Source: Rhodanobacter sp. MP7CTX1
GTDB taxonomy: Bacteria; Pseudomonadota; Gammaproteobacteria; Xanthomonadales; Rhodanobacteraceae
Direction: 5' to 3'
DNA length: 64,000 nt
Assembly: GCF_014205795.1 (NCBI RefSeq)
Contig: NZ_JACHCN010000002.1
Location: 248,001 to 312,000 of the forward strand
Shown: piece by piece, positions 17,332 to 26,674 of the stretch
Layout of the letters: each line of letters opens with the position of its first letter
How positions within the stretch are numbered: position 1 is the first letter of the stretch
The notes under the pieces: generated by a model
The model's database searches: none
The model's input: only the letters and a program-made list of their open reading frames with translations
What the model was told of the DNA's origin: nothing
Position numbers and translations under genes: made by a program

Positions 17332-19158
17332 TTACGTGCGTGCCCCGGCCAGATCGACGGCCGGCAGCGAAAAATGGAAACGGGCGCCCTGCCCCATTTC
17401 GCCCTCGGCCCATACGCGACCACCGTGGCGCACCACGATTCGTCGCACATTGGCCAGCCCGATGCCATTGCCGGGAAATTCCGACGGCCGATGCAACCGC
17501 TGGAATACCCCGAACAGCTTGTCCGCATATTGCATATCGAAGCCGGCGCCGTTGTCGGCCACGGTGAACTCGTAATCGCCATTGCGCTGCCGCTCCACGC
17601 TCACTTCGATGCGCGCCACCTCACACTGACCGGTGTATTTGACCGCATTGCCGAGCAGGTTCTGCCATACCGTGCGCAACATGTTTTCGTCCCCGATCAC
17701 CATCGGCAGGGGCGCGACGGTCCATACGATACGCCGATCCCCTATGCCTGATTCGGCCAATGCCCGCGCCTCGTCAACCATCGACTGCATGTCCACTGCC
17801 TGCAAGCGCAGCGCGCCGCGACCTAGCCTCGAAAATACCAGCAGGTCGTCGATCAGCAAGGCCATGCGCTGCGCCGAACTGGTGATCACCTCGATGTGAT
17901 GACGGCCCTTTTCGTCGATGCGCTCGCCGAGGTGATGTTCCAGCTTGCGAGCAAACCCGGCGATGTGACGCAACGGCGCACGCAGGTCGTGCGAAACCGA
18001 ATAGCTGAACGCCTCCAGCTCACGATTGACATCGGAGACCTGGGTCACCTTGCCCTCAAGCTGACGGTTGAGCTCGTTCACCTGCTGCTCGACCAGCGCA
18101 CGCGCGGTGACATCGCTCACCGTCAGCAATAGTGCGGGCATGCTGGCATCCTCTTGCTGCAGCCGACGCGCATTGATCACTACATGTCGATCGACTCCAT
18201 CGACGGTGCGCTGGATCATGTCGTAGTCCCACAGCTCGCGATCGCGCAACAGCACGTCGGTAAGCCGCTGCAGCAATACGGTGTCGCTCCAGGCGCCTTG
18301 ACCCATCTGGGCCAGTGGCTGCGAACGCTGATCAGGATCCAGCCCGTACAATTCGCAGAAAGCGGTATTCGCCATCAGGCTCTGAAGGTTCTCGTCGAAC
18401 AGGGCGATCGGCTCGCGCACGGCCTGCAAGATCAACTGAGAACGCAGCTCCGCGCGACTCTCACGGGTCTCCGCTACCAGGCGCCGGCCAATCTGTCGCT
18501 CGGAGGTGATCACGATGATGATCAGCAGCACGAGCTGCGCCAGCGCAGTGGTGGCGAGCACGGTCGTGGTGTTGAACGATTCTCGCCCGGCAGCCGCCTG
18601 GCGATCCCGTAGCAGGCTGTCCTCGTTTTGCACGATGCTTGAAATCGGCGCATTGATCTTGAACAGATCACCGGCGTCACGCAAAGACTGCCTGGCGCCC
18701 GCGGTGTCCGCTTGCTGCAGCCGCGACAGTGCCTGGTTCATCAGTGTGATATGGCCATTGACATTGGTTTCCAAGGCGCCGATCTGGACTTGCTGGTCAG
18801 CGTTGTCACTCGTCATGGCGCGCAACTGCTGCAGCAACCCCGGTGCTTCGTTACCGGCACGTTGCGCACGCTGGCGGGTCAGATCATTGCCGTCACCGGC
18901 CAGCAGTCGATAAGCCGCCGCGTCGCTGTCGCGAACCACGTAGGCGATCTGATAGGTCAGTGCTTTTATCGCATTCGAGTGAATCACCCACCCGACGGCC
19001 TTCTGCGTGCCGTGGGTATTGGAGAGGGTGACGGCATATGGCAGCCCGACGATGACCAGCACCGCCAGCAGCAGACCGGCCATTCGCCAGCGAACAACGT
19101 CTCTGACCTTCATATAGCTCGCAGCATCAGCAAACCCGAGACGGGAGGTAGCCGGCAT
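17332..19158 (-). CDS. Membrane sensor histidine kinase with PAS domain
   Basis: 608 residues from ATG 19158. A membrane segment at ~25-45 and another at ~200-220 flank a helical periplasmic domain of ~150 residues, CHASE3-like (ALTYQIAYVVRDSDAAAYR). A PAS domain follows (AVREPIALFDENLQSLMANT), a short coiled coil, a HisKA of the phytochrome kinase subgroup (YSVSHDLRAPLRHIAGFA) and a HATPase domain (DNGAGFDMQYADKLFGVF, GNGIGLANVRRIV). First gene of a probable operon with the receiver and the hybrid protein. The signal sensed is unknown. Confidence 0.87.
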   Translation of the reverse strand: MPATSRLGFADAASYMKVRDVVRWRMAGLLLAVLVIVGLPYAVTLSNTHGTQKAVGWVIHSNAIKALTYQIAYVVRDSDAAAYRLLAGDGNDLTRQRAQRAGNEAPGLLQQLRAMTSDNADQQVQIGALETNVNGHITLMNQALSRLQQADTAGARQSLRDAGDLFKINAPISSIVQNEDSLLRDRQAAAGRESFNTTTVLATTALAQLVLLIIIVITSERQIGRRLVAETRESRAELRSQLILQAVREPIALFDENLQSLMANTAFCELYGLDPDQRSQPLAQMGQGAWSDTVLLQRLTDVLLRDRELWDYDMIQRTVDGVDRHVVINARRLQQEDASMPALLLTVSDVTARALVEQQVNELNRQLEGKVTQVSDVNRELEAFSYSVSHDLRAPLRHIAGFARKLEHHLGERIDEKGRHHIEVITSSAQRMALLIDDLLVFSRLGRGALRLQAVDMQSMVDEARALAESGIGDRRIVWTVAPLPMVIGDENMLRTVWQNLLGNAVKYTGQCEVARIEVSVERQRNGDYEFTVADNGAGFDMQYADKLFGVFQRLHRPSEFPGNGIGLANVRRIVVRHGGRVWAEGEMGQGARFHFSLPAVDLAGART

Positions 19159-19309
19159 TCTGGCATCTTTCGCCAAACGCCGATTGACCTCGAAGCCTGT
19201 CCAGGACCTCCCCGAGGGGCTACAGGAAGATCCCAGACAGATTCTCGGGCGGCAACCGAGCTACGCGGGTCAGATCAGCCGCCCGATATGAGCGGCCGAT
19301 GACCATCGC

Positions 19310-21655
19310 TCATTCGCCGTAGCGACTCGTCGCCGTCGGCCTCGCCGTATCGGCCTGCCCCCACTGCGTGTTCGGCGTGGCCTGCATGGTGAAGTGCAGC
19401 TCGCCGCCGGCAAGGATCTCGGCGTGATGCAGATAGACCCGCTCCAGCGGCTTGCCGTTGAGCGTGACTGCGCCAACATACGGATGCGCGTCATCCAGGT
19501 GATCAGCCACCACACTGAAGGTATGACCGTTGGGAAGATGGATCGCCGCCTTCGGCACGAAGGGCCGGCCAATCGCGTACTCGTCGCTGGCCGGCGTCAC
19601 CGGATAGAAACCGAGAGCACTGAACACATACCACGCCGACATCTGGCCAAGGTCATCGTTGCCGGCAAGGCCATCGGGACGCGTGGCGTACTGGCTGTCC
19701 ATGATCTGCTTGAGCCGCTGCTGCGTCTTCCACGCTGCGCCGGCGTAATCGTACAGATAGGCGATGTGGTGGCTCGGCTCGTTGCCGTGCGCATACCAGC
19801 CGATCAGGCCGGTGATGTCTTCCACGTCCTTGAACTGCGCTGGGTCGACCTTGGCATCGAACAACTGGTCGAGCTTGGCGACGAACTTCGCGTCGCCGCC
19901 CATGGCACCAATCAGTCCGGCGACATCCTGCGGCACGTACCAGGAGTACTGCCACGCATTGGCTTCGGTGTAATCGCTGCCGTAGCCGGCAAAGGTCGGA
20001 TCGAACGGTTCATGCCACTGGCCATTGCTCAGCTTGGCGCGCATGAAACCTGTGCCCGGATCCCACACATGGCGCCAGTTGGTGGCGCGCTTTGCGAACG
20101 TGGCGGCGATGTCCTGTTTGCCCGTCGCCTTGGCCATCTGCGCGATCGCCCAATCGTCATAGGCGTATTCCTGCGTCTTGGACGCGGCCTCCACTTCCTT
20201 GTCGATCGGCACGTAGCCCAGCTTCATGTAATCGGCGAGATCGCCGTAATCGCCATACGTGGCCGTGGCCACCATCCCCTTCAACGCCTTGTCCGCGTCG
20301 AAGCCGCGAACGCCCTTGACGTAGGCATCGGCGATGATCGCCACGGCGTGATAGCCGGTCATGCACCAGGTCTCCAGCCCCTGATACGCCCATACCGGCA
20401 ACATGCCGAACGGACTGGCCTGCTGCGCGGCGATCAGCGAGCGGATGAAGTGCGTGCTGAGATCGGGACGCAGCAACACCATCAGCGGCTCCTCCGCCCG
20501 ATAGACGTCCCACATCGACCAGCTTGAATAGAAATCGAAGCCGTCAGCGTGATGCACGGCGTGGTCTGGCCCACGGTATTCGCCATTGACGTCCATGCTC
20601 AATGTCGGTGCCAGCATCGCGTGATACAGCGAGGTGTAGAAGCCGATGCGCTGATCCGACGAGCCCTCGACGTCGATCGCCGACAGCGCCTTGTCCCACG
20701 CTGCCTTCGCCTCGGCACGGCGGGCATCGAAGTCCCAGCCTTTGCCGTCCTGATCGAGATTGGCGGTCGCGTTCGCCTCGCTGACCGAGGAAATCGCCAC
20801 TTTCACCAGCAACGGCTGCTTCAGCTGGCCGAAATCGAACACCCCGACCAGGGCTCGGCCGTTCTGCGCATCACGGTCTTGCGGCTGGTTACCCGGCCCG
20901 CTGAAACCCTTGTAGACGAGATCTTTCTCGCGGTTGTAGAGCTCGCGCGATGTCATCGGTTGCGAAAAGCGCATCGCAAAGCACAGCTCACGACCCGGCG
21001 CCCAGCCACGCGTGTCACGGCAGCCGGTGACCGTGCCGTCGGCATGCACCTGCAAGCTGGCCCACAGCACTTTGCCCGGGTAGTCGTAAATGCTCGGGCG
21101 CAGATCGAGCAGCACGTGCGCCGGCTTGCCCACGGGAAAGCCGTAGCGATGCCAGCCGACACGTCGCCCGGCGGTGAGCTCGGCGCGGATGTCGTAGTCG
21201 CTCAACGTCACGGCGTAGTAGCCGGCCTGCTCCACTTCGCTGGTATGGCTGAAGCGCGAGCGATAGCCGCTGCCGGGTTTGCCCGCGTCGCCGGGCTCCA
21301 GCTGCACGTCACCGGCGATCGGCATCACCAGCACGTCGCCCAGGTCCGAATGCCCGGAACCGGAGAAGTGCGTGTGCGAAAAACCCATGATGCTGGGGTC
21401 GTCGTACCGGTACCCCGCGGCCCACTTGTACGCGTGCTTGAAGTCCGGCATGGCCGTGTCGGGGGATAGCTGGACCATGCCAAACGGCACCGTGGCGCCA
21501 GGAAAGGTATGTCCGTCGCCGCCGGTGCCAATGCGCGGATCGACCTCGCCAGCATGTCCTGCGGGCGGATTTGACGCAGCTGCTGCTGTGGTAGCAGCCA
21601 GGCCGAGCGAGGCACTAAGCAACCAGGGGAGTACGCGGCGCAACCGGACAGTCAT
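19310..21655 (-). CDS. GH92 family alpha-mannosidase, secreted
   Basis: Exo-acting, calcium-dependent alpha-mannosidase of glycoside hydrolase family 92, which releases mannose from mannans or N-glycans. 781 residues from ATG 21655, with GAGG seven bases upstream. The signal peptide ends near TTAAAA. The N-terminal domain opens with the family hallmark VDPRIGTGGDGHTFPGA. The catalytic (alpha/alpha)6 part includes FYSSWSMWDVYRAEEPL, GNEPSHHIAYLYD and GNDDLGQMSAWYVFSALG. It is divergent from the LacI-family regulator. The precise linkage specificity cannot be told from sequence alone. Confidence 0.93.
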   Translation of the reverse strand: MTVRLRRVLPWLLSASLGLAATTAAAASNPPAGHAGEVDPRIGTGGDGHTFPGATVPFGMVQLSPDTAMPDFKHAYKWAAGYRYDDPSIMGFSHTHFSGSGHSDLGDVLVMPIAGDVQLEPGDAGKPGSGYRSRFSHTSEVEQAGYYAVTLSDYDIRAELTAGRRVGWHRYGFPVGKPAHVLLDLRPSIYDYPGKVLWASLQVHADGTVTGCRDTRGWAPGRELCFAMRFSQPMTSRELYNREKDLVYKGFSGPGNQPQDRDAQNGRALVGVFDFGQLKQPLLVKVAISSVSEANATANLDQDGKGWDFDARRAEAKAAWDKALSAIDVEGSSDQRIGFYTSLYHAMLAPTLSMDVNGEYRGPDHAVHHADGFDFYSSWSMWDVYRAEEPLMVLLRPDLSTHFIRSLIAAQQASPFGMLPVWAYQGLETWCMTGYHAVAIIADAYVKGVRGFDADKALKGMVATATYGDYGDLADYMKLGYVPIDKEVEAASKTQEYAYDDWAIAQMAKATGKQDIAATFAKRATNWRHVWDPGTGFMRAKLSNGQWHEPFDPTFAGYGSDYTEANAWQYSWYVPQDVAGLIGAMGGDAKFVAKLDQLFDAKVDPAQFKDVEDITGLIGWYAHGNEPSHHIAYLYDYAGAAWKTQQRLKQIMDSQYATRPDGLAGNDDLGQMSAWYVFSALGFYPVTPASDEYAIGRPFVPKAAIHLPNGHTFSVVADHLDDAHPYVGAVTLNGKPLERVYLHHAEILAGGELHFTMQATPNTQWGQADTARPTATSRYGE

Positions 21656-21758
21656 TGTCAACCTCGAATTTGGATCGATTCAGGTCGACAAGCTAGCACC
21701 CGGCGGGAAACAACGCATGTTGCGCCGCGACGTGCGCATCTCCGCCGATAAGTTACAT

Positions 21759-21772
21759 TTAGATCGTTCTAA
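21759..21772. promoter_or_regulatory. Candidate LacI-family operator
   Basis: TTAGATCGTTCTAA is a 14-bp near-perfect palindrome with a central CG, as LacI/GalR-type operators usually have. It lies 14 bp before the start of the LacI-family gene and within the divergent 131-bp spacer with the GH92 gene. A weaker similar site, TTGGATCGATTCAG, is at 21670-21683 close to the GH92 start. Together they suggest autoregulation and control of the mannosidase (inference). Confidence 0.5.
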
Positions 21773-21786
21773 TCCGGCAGAGCGTC

Positions 21787-22839
21787 ATGTCCAGCCATAC
21801 CCCGATCAACCGCAAGGTGACCTTGAACGACATCGCCGCCGGGTGCGAGTTGTCGCGTGCCACGGTATCGCTGGTGCTGCGTGGCAGCCCGCTGGTGAAC
21901 AAGCATACTCGCGCCAGGGTCGAGGAAGAGCTTCGCCTGCAAGGGTACGTCTATAACCGCTCCGCCGCCAACCTGCGCCGCCGCACCTCGTCGAGCATCG
22001 CGCTGGTACTCAATGATCTGGCCAATCCCTTCTTCGCCGAATTCGCCGCCGGCGTAGACCAGACTTTGGGCGAAGCCGGCTTCGTCACCCTGCTCGGCTG
22101 CACCAGTGAATCGGCCACGCGCGAGCAAGCCGTATTGAGCTCGCTGCTGGAACATGGGCCCGGCGGCATCATCCTGTCGCCGGCCGAACACAGCAATGCG
22201 CATGACGTGCTGGCTGCTGTCGGCGCGCGCTCACCGTTGCTGCTGTTCAATCGCGAGTTGGGCGGCACGTTGCCGGAGTTCGCGCATTGGGACCAGCTGA
22301 TGCTGGACAACCAGCACGGCGCACGTCTGGCCACCGAGCACCTGATCGCCCGTGGCCATCAACGCATCGCGTTCTTCGGAGGCCATCGCGACTCCAGTTC
22401 GTGCAGTCAGCGCCACGCCGGCTATGTGCAGGCGATGCAAGCGGCCAGGCTGCCGATCGAACCGCACTGGCGGATCGAATGCGCGCCGACCCGACTTGAA
22501 GCCGCCCATCAAACCAGCGCCTTGTTCGCAGGCACGCCCACACCGACGGCGGCGGTCTGCTACAACGATGCGGTTGCGCTGGGGCTGATGCTCGGTCTCA
22601 ACCAGCGTGGGCTGCGCCCGGGGCAGGATTTCGCATTGACCGGCTTCGATGACATCGCCGAAGCCGCGCTGGGCATGCCGCCTCTCACTACCTTGTCGAC
22701 CGCACCGCGCGAGCGCGGGCAGCAAGCCGCGAAACTGATTCTGCAGCGATTGCAGGAACCTCAGGCCGATAGCCGCCAGACCATCGCACCGGTGCAGCTG
22801 GTCGTGCGTGAAAGCAGCTGCGCGCCACCCACCGCCTGA
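21787..22839 (+). CDS. LacI-family transcriptional regulator of the sugar locus
   Basis: 350 residues. The N-terminal helix-turn-helix (TLNDIAAGCELSRATVSLVL) and hinge helix (YNRSAANLRRR) are classic LacI family. The periplasmic-binding-protein-like ligand domain runs from ~70 to the end (SIALVLNDLANPFFAEFAAG, VCYNDAVALGLMLGL, TGFDDIAEAALGMPPLTT). It is divergent from the GH92 gene and 21 bp upstream of the sugar permease on the same strand. It probably represses the whole 19.3-26.4 kb locus and responds to mannose or a derivative (inference from context). Confidence 0.9.
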   Translation: MSSHTPINRKVTLNDIAAGCELSRATVSLVLRGSPLVNKHTRARVEEELRLQGYVYNRSAANLRRRTSSSIALVLNDLANPFFAEFAAGVDQTLGEAGFVTLLGCTSESATREQAVLSSLLEHGPGGIILSPAEHSNAHDVLAAVGARSPLLLFNRELGGTLPEFAHWDQLMLDNQHGARLATEHLIARGHQRIAFFGGHRDSSSCSQRHAGYVQAMQAARLPIEPHWRIECAPTRLEAAHQTSALFAGTPTPTAAVCYNDAVALGLMLGLNQRGLRPGQDFALTGFDDIAEAALGMPPLTTLSTAPRERGQQAAKLILQRLQEPQADSRQTIAPVQLVVRESSCAPPTA

Positions 22840-22860
22840 TCCGTTCCAGGGGAAAACCGC

Positions 22861-24177
22861 ATGACTTCAGCTATCAGTCCACACTCGCCTTCGCCCGTCA
22901 CATCGACTGCAAAGGCGGGCCGCGAGCGGTACACCGACTACCCGATGGCAATGGGCGTGCTCACCACCATTTTCTTCATGTGGGGCTTCCTGACCTGTCT
23001 CAACGACATATTGATTCCGCATCTGAAGTCGATTTTCCAGCTCGGTTACGCGCAAGTGATGCTGGTGCAGTTCACGTTCTTCGGTGCGTACTTTCTGATG
23101 GCGCTGCCCGCCGGGCGGCTGATCGCCTCACTGGGCTACAAGAAAGGCATCGTCGCCGGGCTGGCGATCGCCGGTGTCGGTGCGCTGGGCTTCTGGCCTG
23201 CCGCAGGCTTTCACCTGTATCCCGCGTTCCTTGGCGCGCTGTTCGTGCTGGCTACCGGAATCACCGTGCTGCAGGTGGCCGCCAATCCGTATGTGGCCCT
23301 GCTCGGTCCCGAAAGAACCAGCTCCAGTCGGCTGACCCTGGCGCAGGCACTGAATTCGTTTGGCACTTTTCTGGCTCCCTGGTTCGGCGGCTTGCTGATT
23401 CTGTCCAACGTGGTCAAGACACCAGACGAGCTGGCAAAGCTGGGTCCGGTGCAGCAGCTGGTCTATCAGACCCAGCAGGCGCAGGCGGTGCAGGGTCCGT
23501 ATATCGGGCTGGCCGTGGTGTTGTTTCTGCTCGCGATTTTCGTGTGGCTGTTCCGTTTGCCTGCGCTGACCGAGGCGACCGACAAAGGCGACCACGAACG
23601 GCATGGTTTCGCCGAGGTGCTGCGTCATCCGCACGTGTTGTTCGGCGTGCTCGGCATCTTTTTCTATGTCGGTGCCGAAGTGTCGATCGGCAGCTTCATG
23701 GTCAATTACCTGTCGATGCCGGATATCGGCCACATGAGCGAACAGCAGGCCGCGCACTACGTATCCTTTTACTGGCTCGGCGCGATGATCGGCCGCTTCA
23801 TCGGTTCGGCGCTGATGGCGAAAATCTCGCCGCGCGTATTGCTGGCGATATTTGCCGCGATCAACGCGCTGCTGGTGCTCACCACGATGCTCAGCAGTGG
23901 CGAGGTGGCGGTGGTCAGCATCATCGCGATCGGACTGTTCAACTCGATCATGTTCCCGACCATCTTTGCGCTGGGCATCGAGCATCTGGGGCCGCTGACC
24001 AGCAAGGCCTCCAGCCTGCTGATCATGGCGATCGTGGGTGGCGCGTTGATCCCCTACGTGCAGGGCGTATTCGCCGATCACATCGGTTTGCAACACGCGT
24101 TCTTCCTACCACTGCTGTGCTACCTGTACATCGTTTTCTACGGCGTCCGTGGTTCCAAGGTACGCGTCACCGAGTAA
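22861..24177 (+). CDS. FucP/GluP-type sugar:H+ symporter (MFS)
   Basis: Inner membrane sugar permease of the FHS subfamily of the major facilitator superfamily (L-fucose, glucose/galactose, mannose type). 438 residues, 12 predicted membrane segments. Family blocks present include MWGFLTCLNDILIPHLKSIF, QVAANPYVALLGP and RLTLAQALNSFGTFLAP. Between the regulator and the sugar kinase; context suggests mannose uptake, but glucose, galactose or fucose cannot be excluded. Confidence 0.88.
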   Translation: MTSAISPHSPSPVTSTAKAGRERYTDYPMAMGVLTTIFFMWGFLTCLNDILIPHLKSIFQLGYAQVMLVQFTFFGAYFLMALPAGRLIASLGYKKGIVAGLAIAGVGALGFWPAAGFHLYPAFLGALFVLATGITVLQVAANPYVALLGPERTSSSRLTLAQALNSFGTFLAPWFGGLLILSNVVKTPDELAKLGPVQQLVYQTQQAQAVQGPYIGLAVVLFLLAIFVWLFRLPALTEATDKGDHERHGFAEVLRHPHVLFGVLGIFFYVGAEVSIGSFMVNYLSMPDIGHMSEQQAAHYVSFYWLGAMIGRFIGSALMAKISPRVLLAIFAAINALLVLTTMLSSGEVAVVSIIAIGLFNSIMFPTIFALGIEHLGPLTSKASSLLIMAIVGGALIPYVQGVFADHIGLQHAFFLPLLCYLYIVFYGVRGSKVRVTE

Positions 24178-24237
24178 GTCAGCTTCAAAAGCGATGCCGC
24201 TGCGGCGCCTCATTGTTCACTCTAAGAAACTACGATC

Positions 24238-25218
24238 ATGACGATGCAACCGATTCTCTGTTTTGGCGAGGCACTGATCGATTTTCATGCCGAAGGTAAC
24301 GATGGCCATGGCTTTGGGCAGCACTTCGTGCCGTTCGCCGGCGGTGCTCCGGCCAATGTCGCGGTGGCGGTGGCGCGACTCGGTGGCGCAGCGCGCTTCG
24401 CCGGCATGCTGGCGCGCGACGCATTCGGTGACTTTTTGCTGGACAGTCTCAAGCGTGCCGGCGTCGGCACCGATGACATCGCCCGCACCGATGCGGCAAA
24501 CACCGCGCTCGCGTTTGTCACACTGGATGCGTGCGGTGAACGCAGCTTCAGTTTCTATCGGTCGTCCACGGCCGACCTGCTGTTCCGGCCCACGCACTTT
24601 CGCGCGGGCGCATTTCGCGATGTAGCGGTGTTTCATGTGTGCTCCAACAGCATGACCGATCCGGAGTTGGCCGCGACCACTCGCGACGGCATGCAACGCG
24701 CGCACGATGCCGGCGCGCTGGTCAGCTTCGATGTCAATCTGCGTCCGGCACTGTGGTCCGCCGAGGTCGACCCGCGCCCGTTGTTGTGGCCTGCCCTGCA
24801 TCTGGCCGACGTGGTGAAGATGAGCGCCGAGGAATTTGCGTGGCTTGCACTTGACGGAGAGCAGGCAGCACTCGATCGACTGTGGCTTGGACGCACCCGA
24901 CTGGTGGTGGTGACCGACGGCGCCGGACCGCTGCGCTGGTTCCATCCCGATGCGGAAGGCGAACTGCCCTGCTATCCGGTCGATGCCGTCGATACCACGG
25001 CGGCCGGCGACGCATTCGTCGGCGGCCTGCTGTGCCGGCTGGCCGGGCTTGAAGTGGGTCCCGAGCGGATCGACCATCTGGTGACCGAGCTGCCACGCCT
25101 GCACGCGATCTTGCGCTACGCCGCCGCCTGCGGCGCGTTGACCGTGACCCGCCAGGGTTCCTTTGCCGCGATGCCGAACGAAGGCGAAGTGCTGGCCTTC
25201 ATGGATGCCCACGCATGA
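24238..25218 (+). CDS. PfkB-family sugar kinase, probable fructokinase
   Basis: 326-residue ribokinase/PfkB-fold kinase. N-terminal ILCFGEALIDF and GGAPANVAVAVARLGG form the sugar-binding part; near the C-terminus DTTAAGDAFVGGLL carries the catalytic Asp and anion hole. The pattern matches bacterial fructokinases. It sits between the permease and an AGE-family isomerase, with a 4-bp overlap to the latter, so it most likely phosphorylates fructose formed from mannose. A mannokinase-like or other hexose specificity is possible. Confidence 0.85.
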   Translation: MTMQPILCFGEALIDFHAEGNDGHGFGQHFVPFAGGAPANVAVAVARLGGAARFAGMLARDAFGDFLLDSLKRAGVGTDDIARTDAANTALAFVTLDACGERSFSFYRSSTADLLFRPTHFRAGAFRDVAVFHVCSNSMTDPELAATTRDGMQRAHDAGALVSFDVNLRPALWSAEVDPRPLLWPALHLADVVKMSAEEFAWLALDGEQAALDRLWLGRTRLVVVTDGAGPLRWFHPDAEGELPCYPVDAVDTTAAGDAFVGGLLCRLAGLEVGPERIDHLVTELPRLHAILRYAAACGALTVTRQGSFAAMPNEGEVLAFMDAHA

Positions 25219-26426
25219 ACAACGTACCGACCTTGCCCGACTTCCATTCCGAAACATTTCTGCGCGACCACATCGCGCAGACCATGTCGTTTTATCACCC
25301 ACGTGCGATCGATCCGGCCGGGGGGTTTTTTCACTACTTCAAGGACGACGGCACGATCTACGATGACCGTGACCGGCATCTGGTCAGCAGCACGCGCTTC
25401 ATTTTCAACTATGCGATGGCGGCGATCGAGTTTGAAACCGCCGAATACCTCGATGCCGCGCGACATGGCCTGCGCTATCTGCGCGACGTGCATCGTGACC
25501 CGCACAGCGGCGGTTACGCCTGGACGATCCGCGACGGTCAGCCGGAAGATCGCACCAACCATGCCTATGGTGTGGCATTCGTTCTGCTTGCCTATGCCAC
25601 GGCGCGCAAAGCCGGCATCACCGAGGCGGCGGCATGGATGGAGGAGACCTGGCAGCTGCTGGAGCAACGCTACTGGGATGCCGACGCGGGGTTGTATCGG
25701 GACGAGGCCGATGCCGACTGGCACTTCAGCGGCTATCGCGGCCAGAACGCGAACATGCACATGTGCGAGGCGATGCTGGCTGCCTATCAGGCGAGCGACG
25801 AACCGCGCTATCTGGAACGTGCACTCATGCTCGCCGACCACATCACTCGGCGCCAGGCCGCCAAGGCCGGCGGCCTGGTTTGGGAGCACTACGACAGTGA
25901 CTGGAACGTCGACTGGGACTACCACCGGGACGACCCGAAGCACTTGTTTCGCCCTTGGGGTTTCCAGCCCGGCCACCTGACCGAATGGGCCAAGCTGCTG
26001 CTGATCCTTGAACCGCTGCTGCTCGAACGCGGTCGCGAGGAAAACTGGCTGCTGCCAACGGCGATGCAGCTGTTCGACACCGCACTGGCACGCGCATGGG
26101 ATACCGAGCACGGCGGCATCAGCTACGGCTTCGCCCCGGATGGCAGCGTATGCGATGGCGACAAATATTTTTGGGTACAAGCCGAATCACTGGCGGCCGC
26201 CGCATTGCTGCATGCGCGTACCGGTCTGGCCGTCTATGACGATTGGTACGAGAAACTGTGGACTTACGCGTGGCAGCATTTCGTCGACCACAACTACGGC
26301 GCCTGGTACCGCATCCTCACCAATGACAACCGCAAGATCGACGACGAAAAAAGCCCGGCAGGCAAGACCGACTACCACACCATGGGCGCCTGCTACGAAT
26401 TGCTGAATGTATTGCCCCCTCGCTGA
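25215..26426 (+). CDS. AGE-family sugar epimerase/isomerase, probable mannose isomerase
   Basis: 403-residue (alpha/alpha)6-barrel protein of the N-acylglucosamine 2-epimerase superfamily, which includes D-mannose isomerase, YihS and cellobiose 2-epimerase. Supporting segments are HLVSSTRFIFNYAMA, an HMCEAMLAAYQAS helix with catalytic-type His, and HLFRPWGFQPGHLTEWAKLL with two further conserved His. No signal peptide, so cytoplasmic. With a GH92 mannosidase and a probable fructokinase in the same locus, mannose to fructose isomerisation is the best guess. It overlaps the kinase stop by 4 bp (ATGA). Confidence 0.85.
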   Translation: MNNVPTLPDFHSETFLRDHIAQTMSFYHPRAIDPAGGFFHYFKDDGTIYDDRDRHLVSSTRFIFNYAMAAIEFETAEYLDAARHGLRYLRDVHRDPHSGGYAWTIRDGQPEDRTNHAYGVAFVLLAYATARKAGITEAAAWMEETWQLLEQRYWDADAGLYRDEADADWHFSGYRGQNANMHMCEAMLAAYQASDEPRYLERALMLADHITRRQAAKAGGLVWEHYDSDWNVDWDYHRDDPKHLFRPWGFQPGHLTEWAKLLLILEPLLLERGREENWLLPTAMQLFDTALARAWDTEHGGISYGFAPDGSVCDGDKYFWVQAESLAAAALLHARTGLAVYDDWYEKLWTYAWQHFVDHNYGAWYRILTNDNRKIDDEKSPAGKTDYHTMGACYELLNVLPPR

Positions 26427-26441
26427 AGCCGGCACCTCCCC

Positions 26442-26520
26442 TGTGGGAGCGACTTCAGTCGCGATGCTCCAAAAGCTGATCGAGCAGCGGAGAGCGATCG
26501 CGACTGAAGTCGCTCCCACA
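26442..26520. repeat. REP-like palindrome, copy 2
   Basis: Same element as 1949-2023. Left arm 26442-26468 is identical to the left arm of copy 1. The right arm (26497-26520) repeats 24 bases as the inverse complement, while the innermost bases and the spacer differ. It lies just after the isomerase gene. A separate 9-bp inverted repeat, 26573-26581 with 26600-26608, lies in the same 248-bp gap and may contribute to termination. Confidence 0.85.
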
Positions 26521-26674
26521 ATGCGCCGAAAGGAAAATACATGCAGCGGGTCCCAGCATCGCCTGCCTCGGCCGTCAGCGCCGGACAAGCCATGGGGCAG
26601 CGCTGACGACAACGCGCCGCCATCATTTCCGCTGCCACACACGTGATGACACACACCCTTCCCGGAACTGATGC

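Noticed and set aside
24217..25302. Long open frame (361 codons) on the minus strand opposite the sugar kinase
   Set aside because: Shadow of high-GC codon use in the real gene. No ribosome-binding site or family-like sequence; the plus-strand PfkB motifs are unambiguous.
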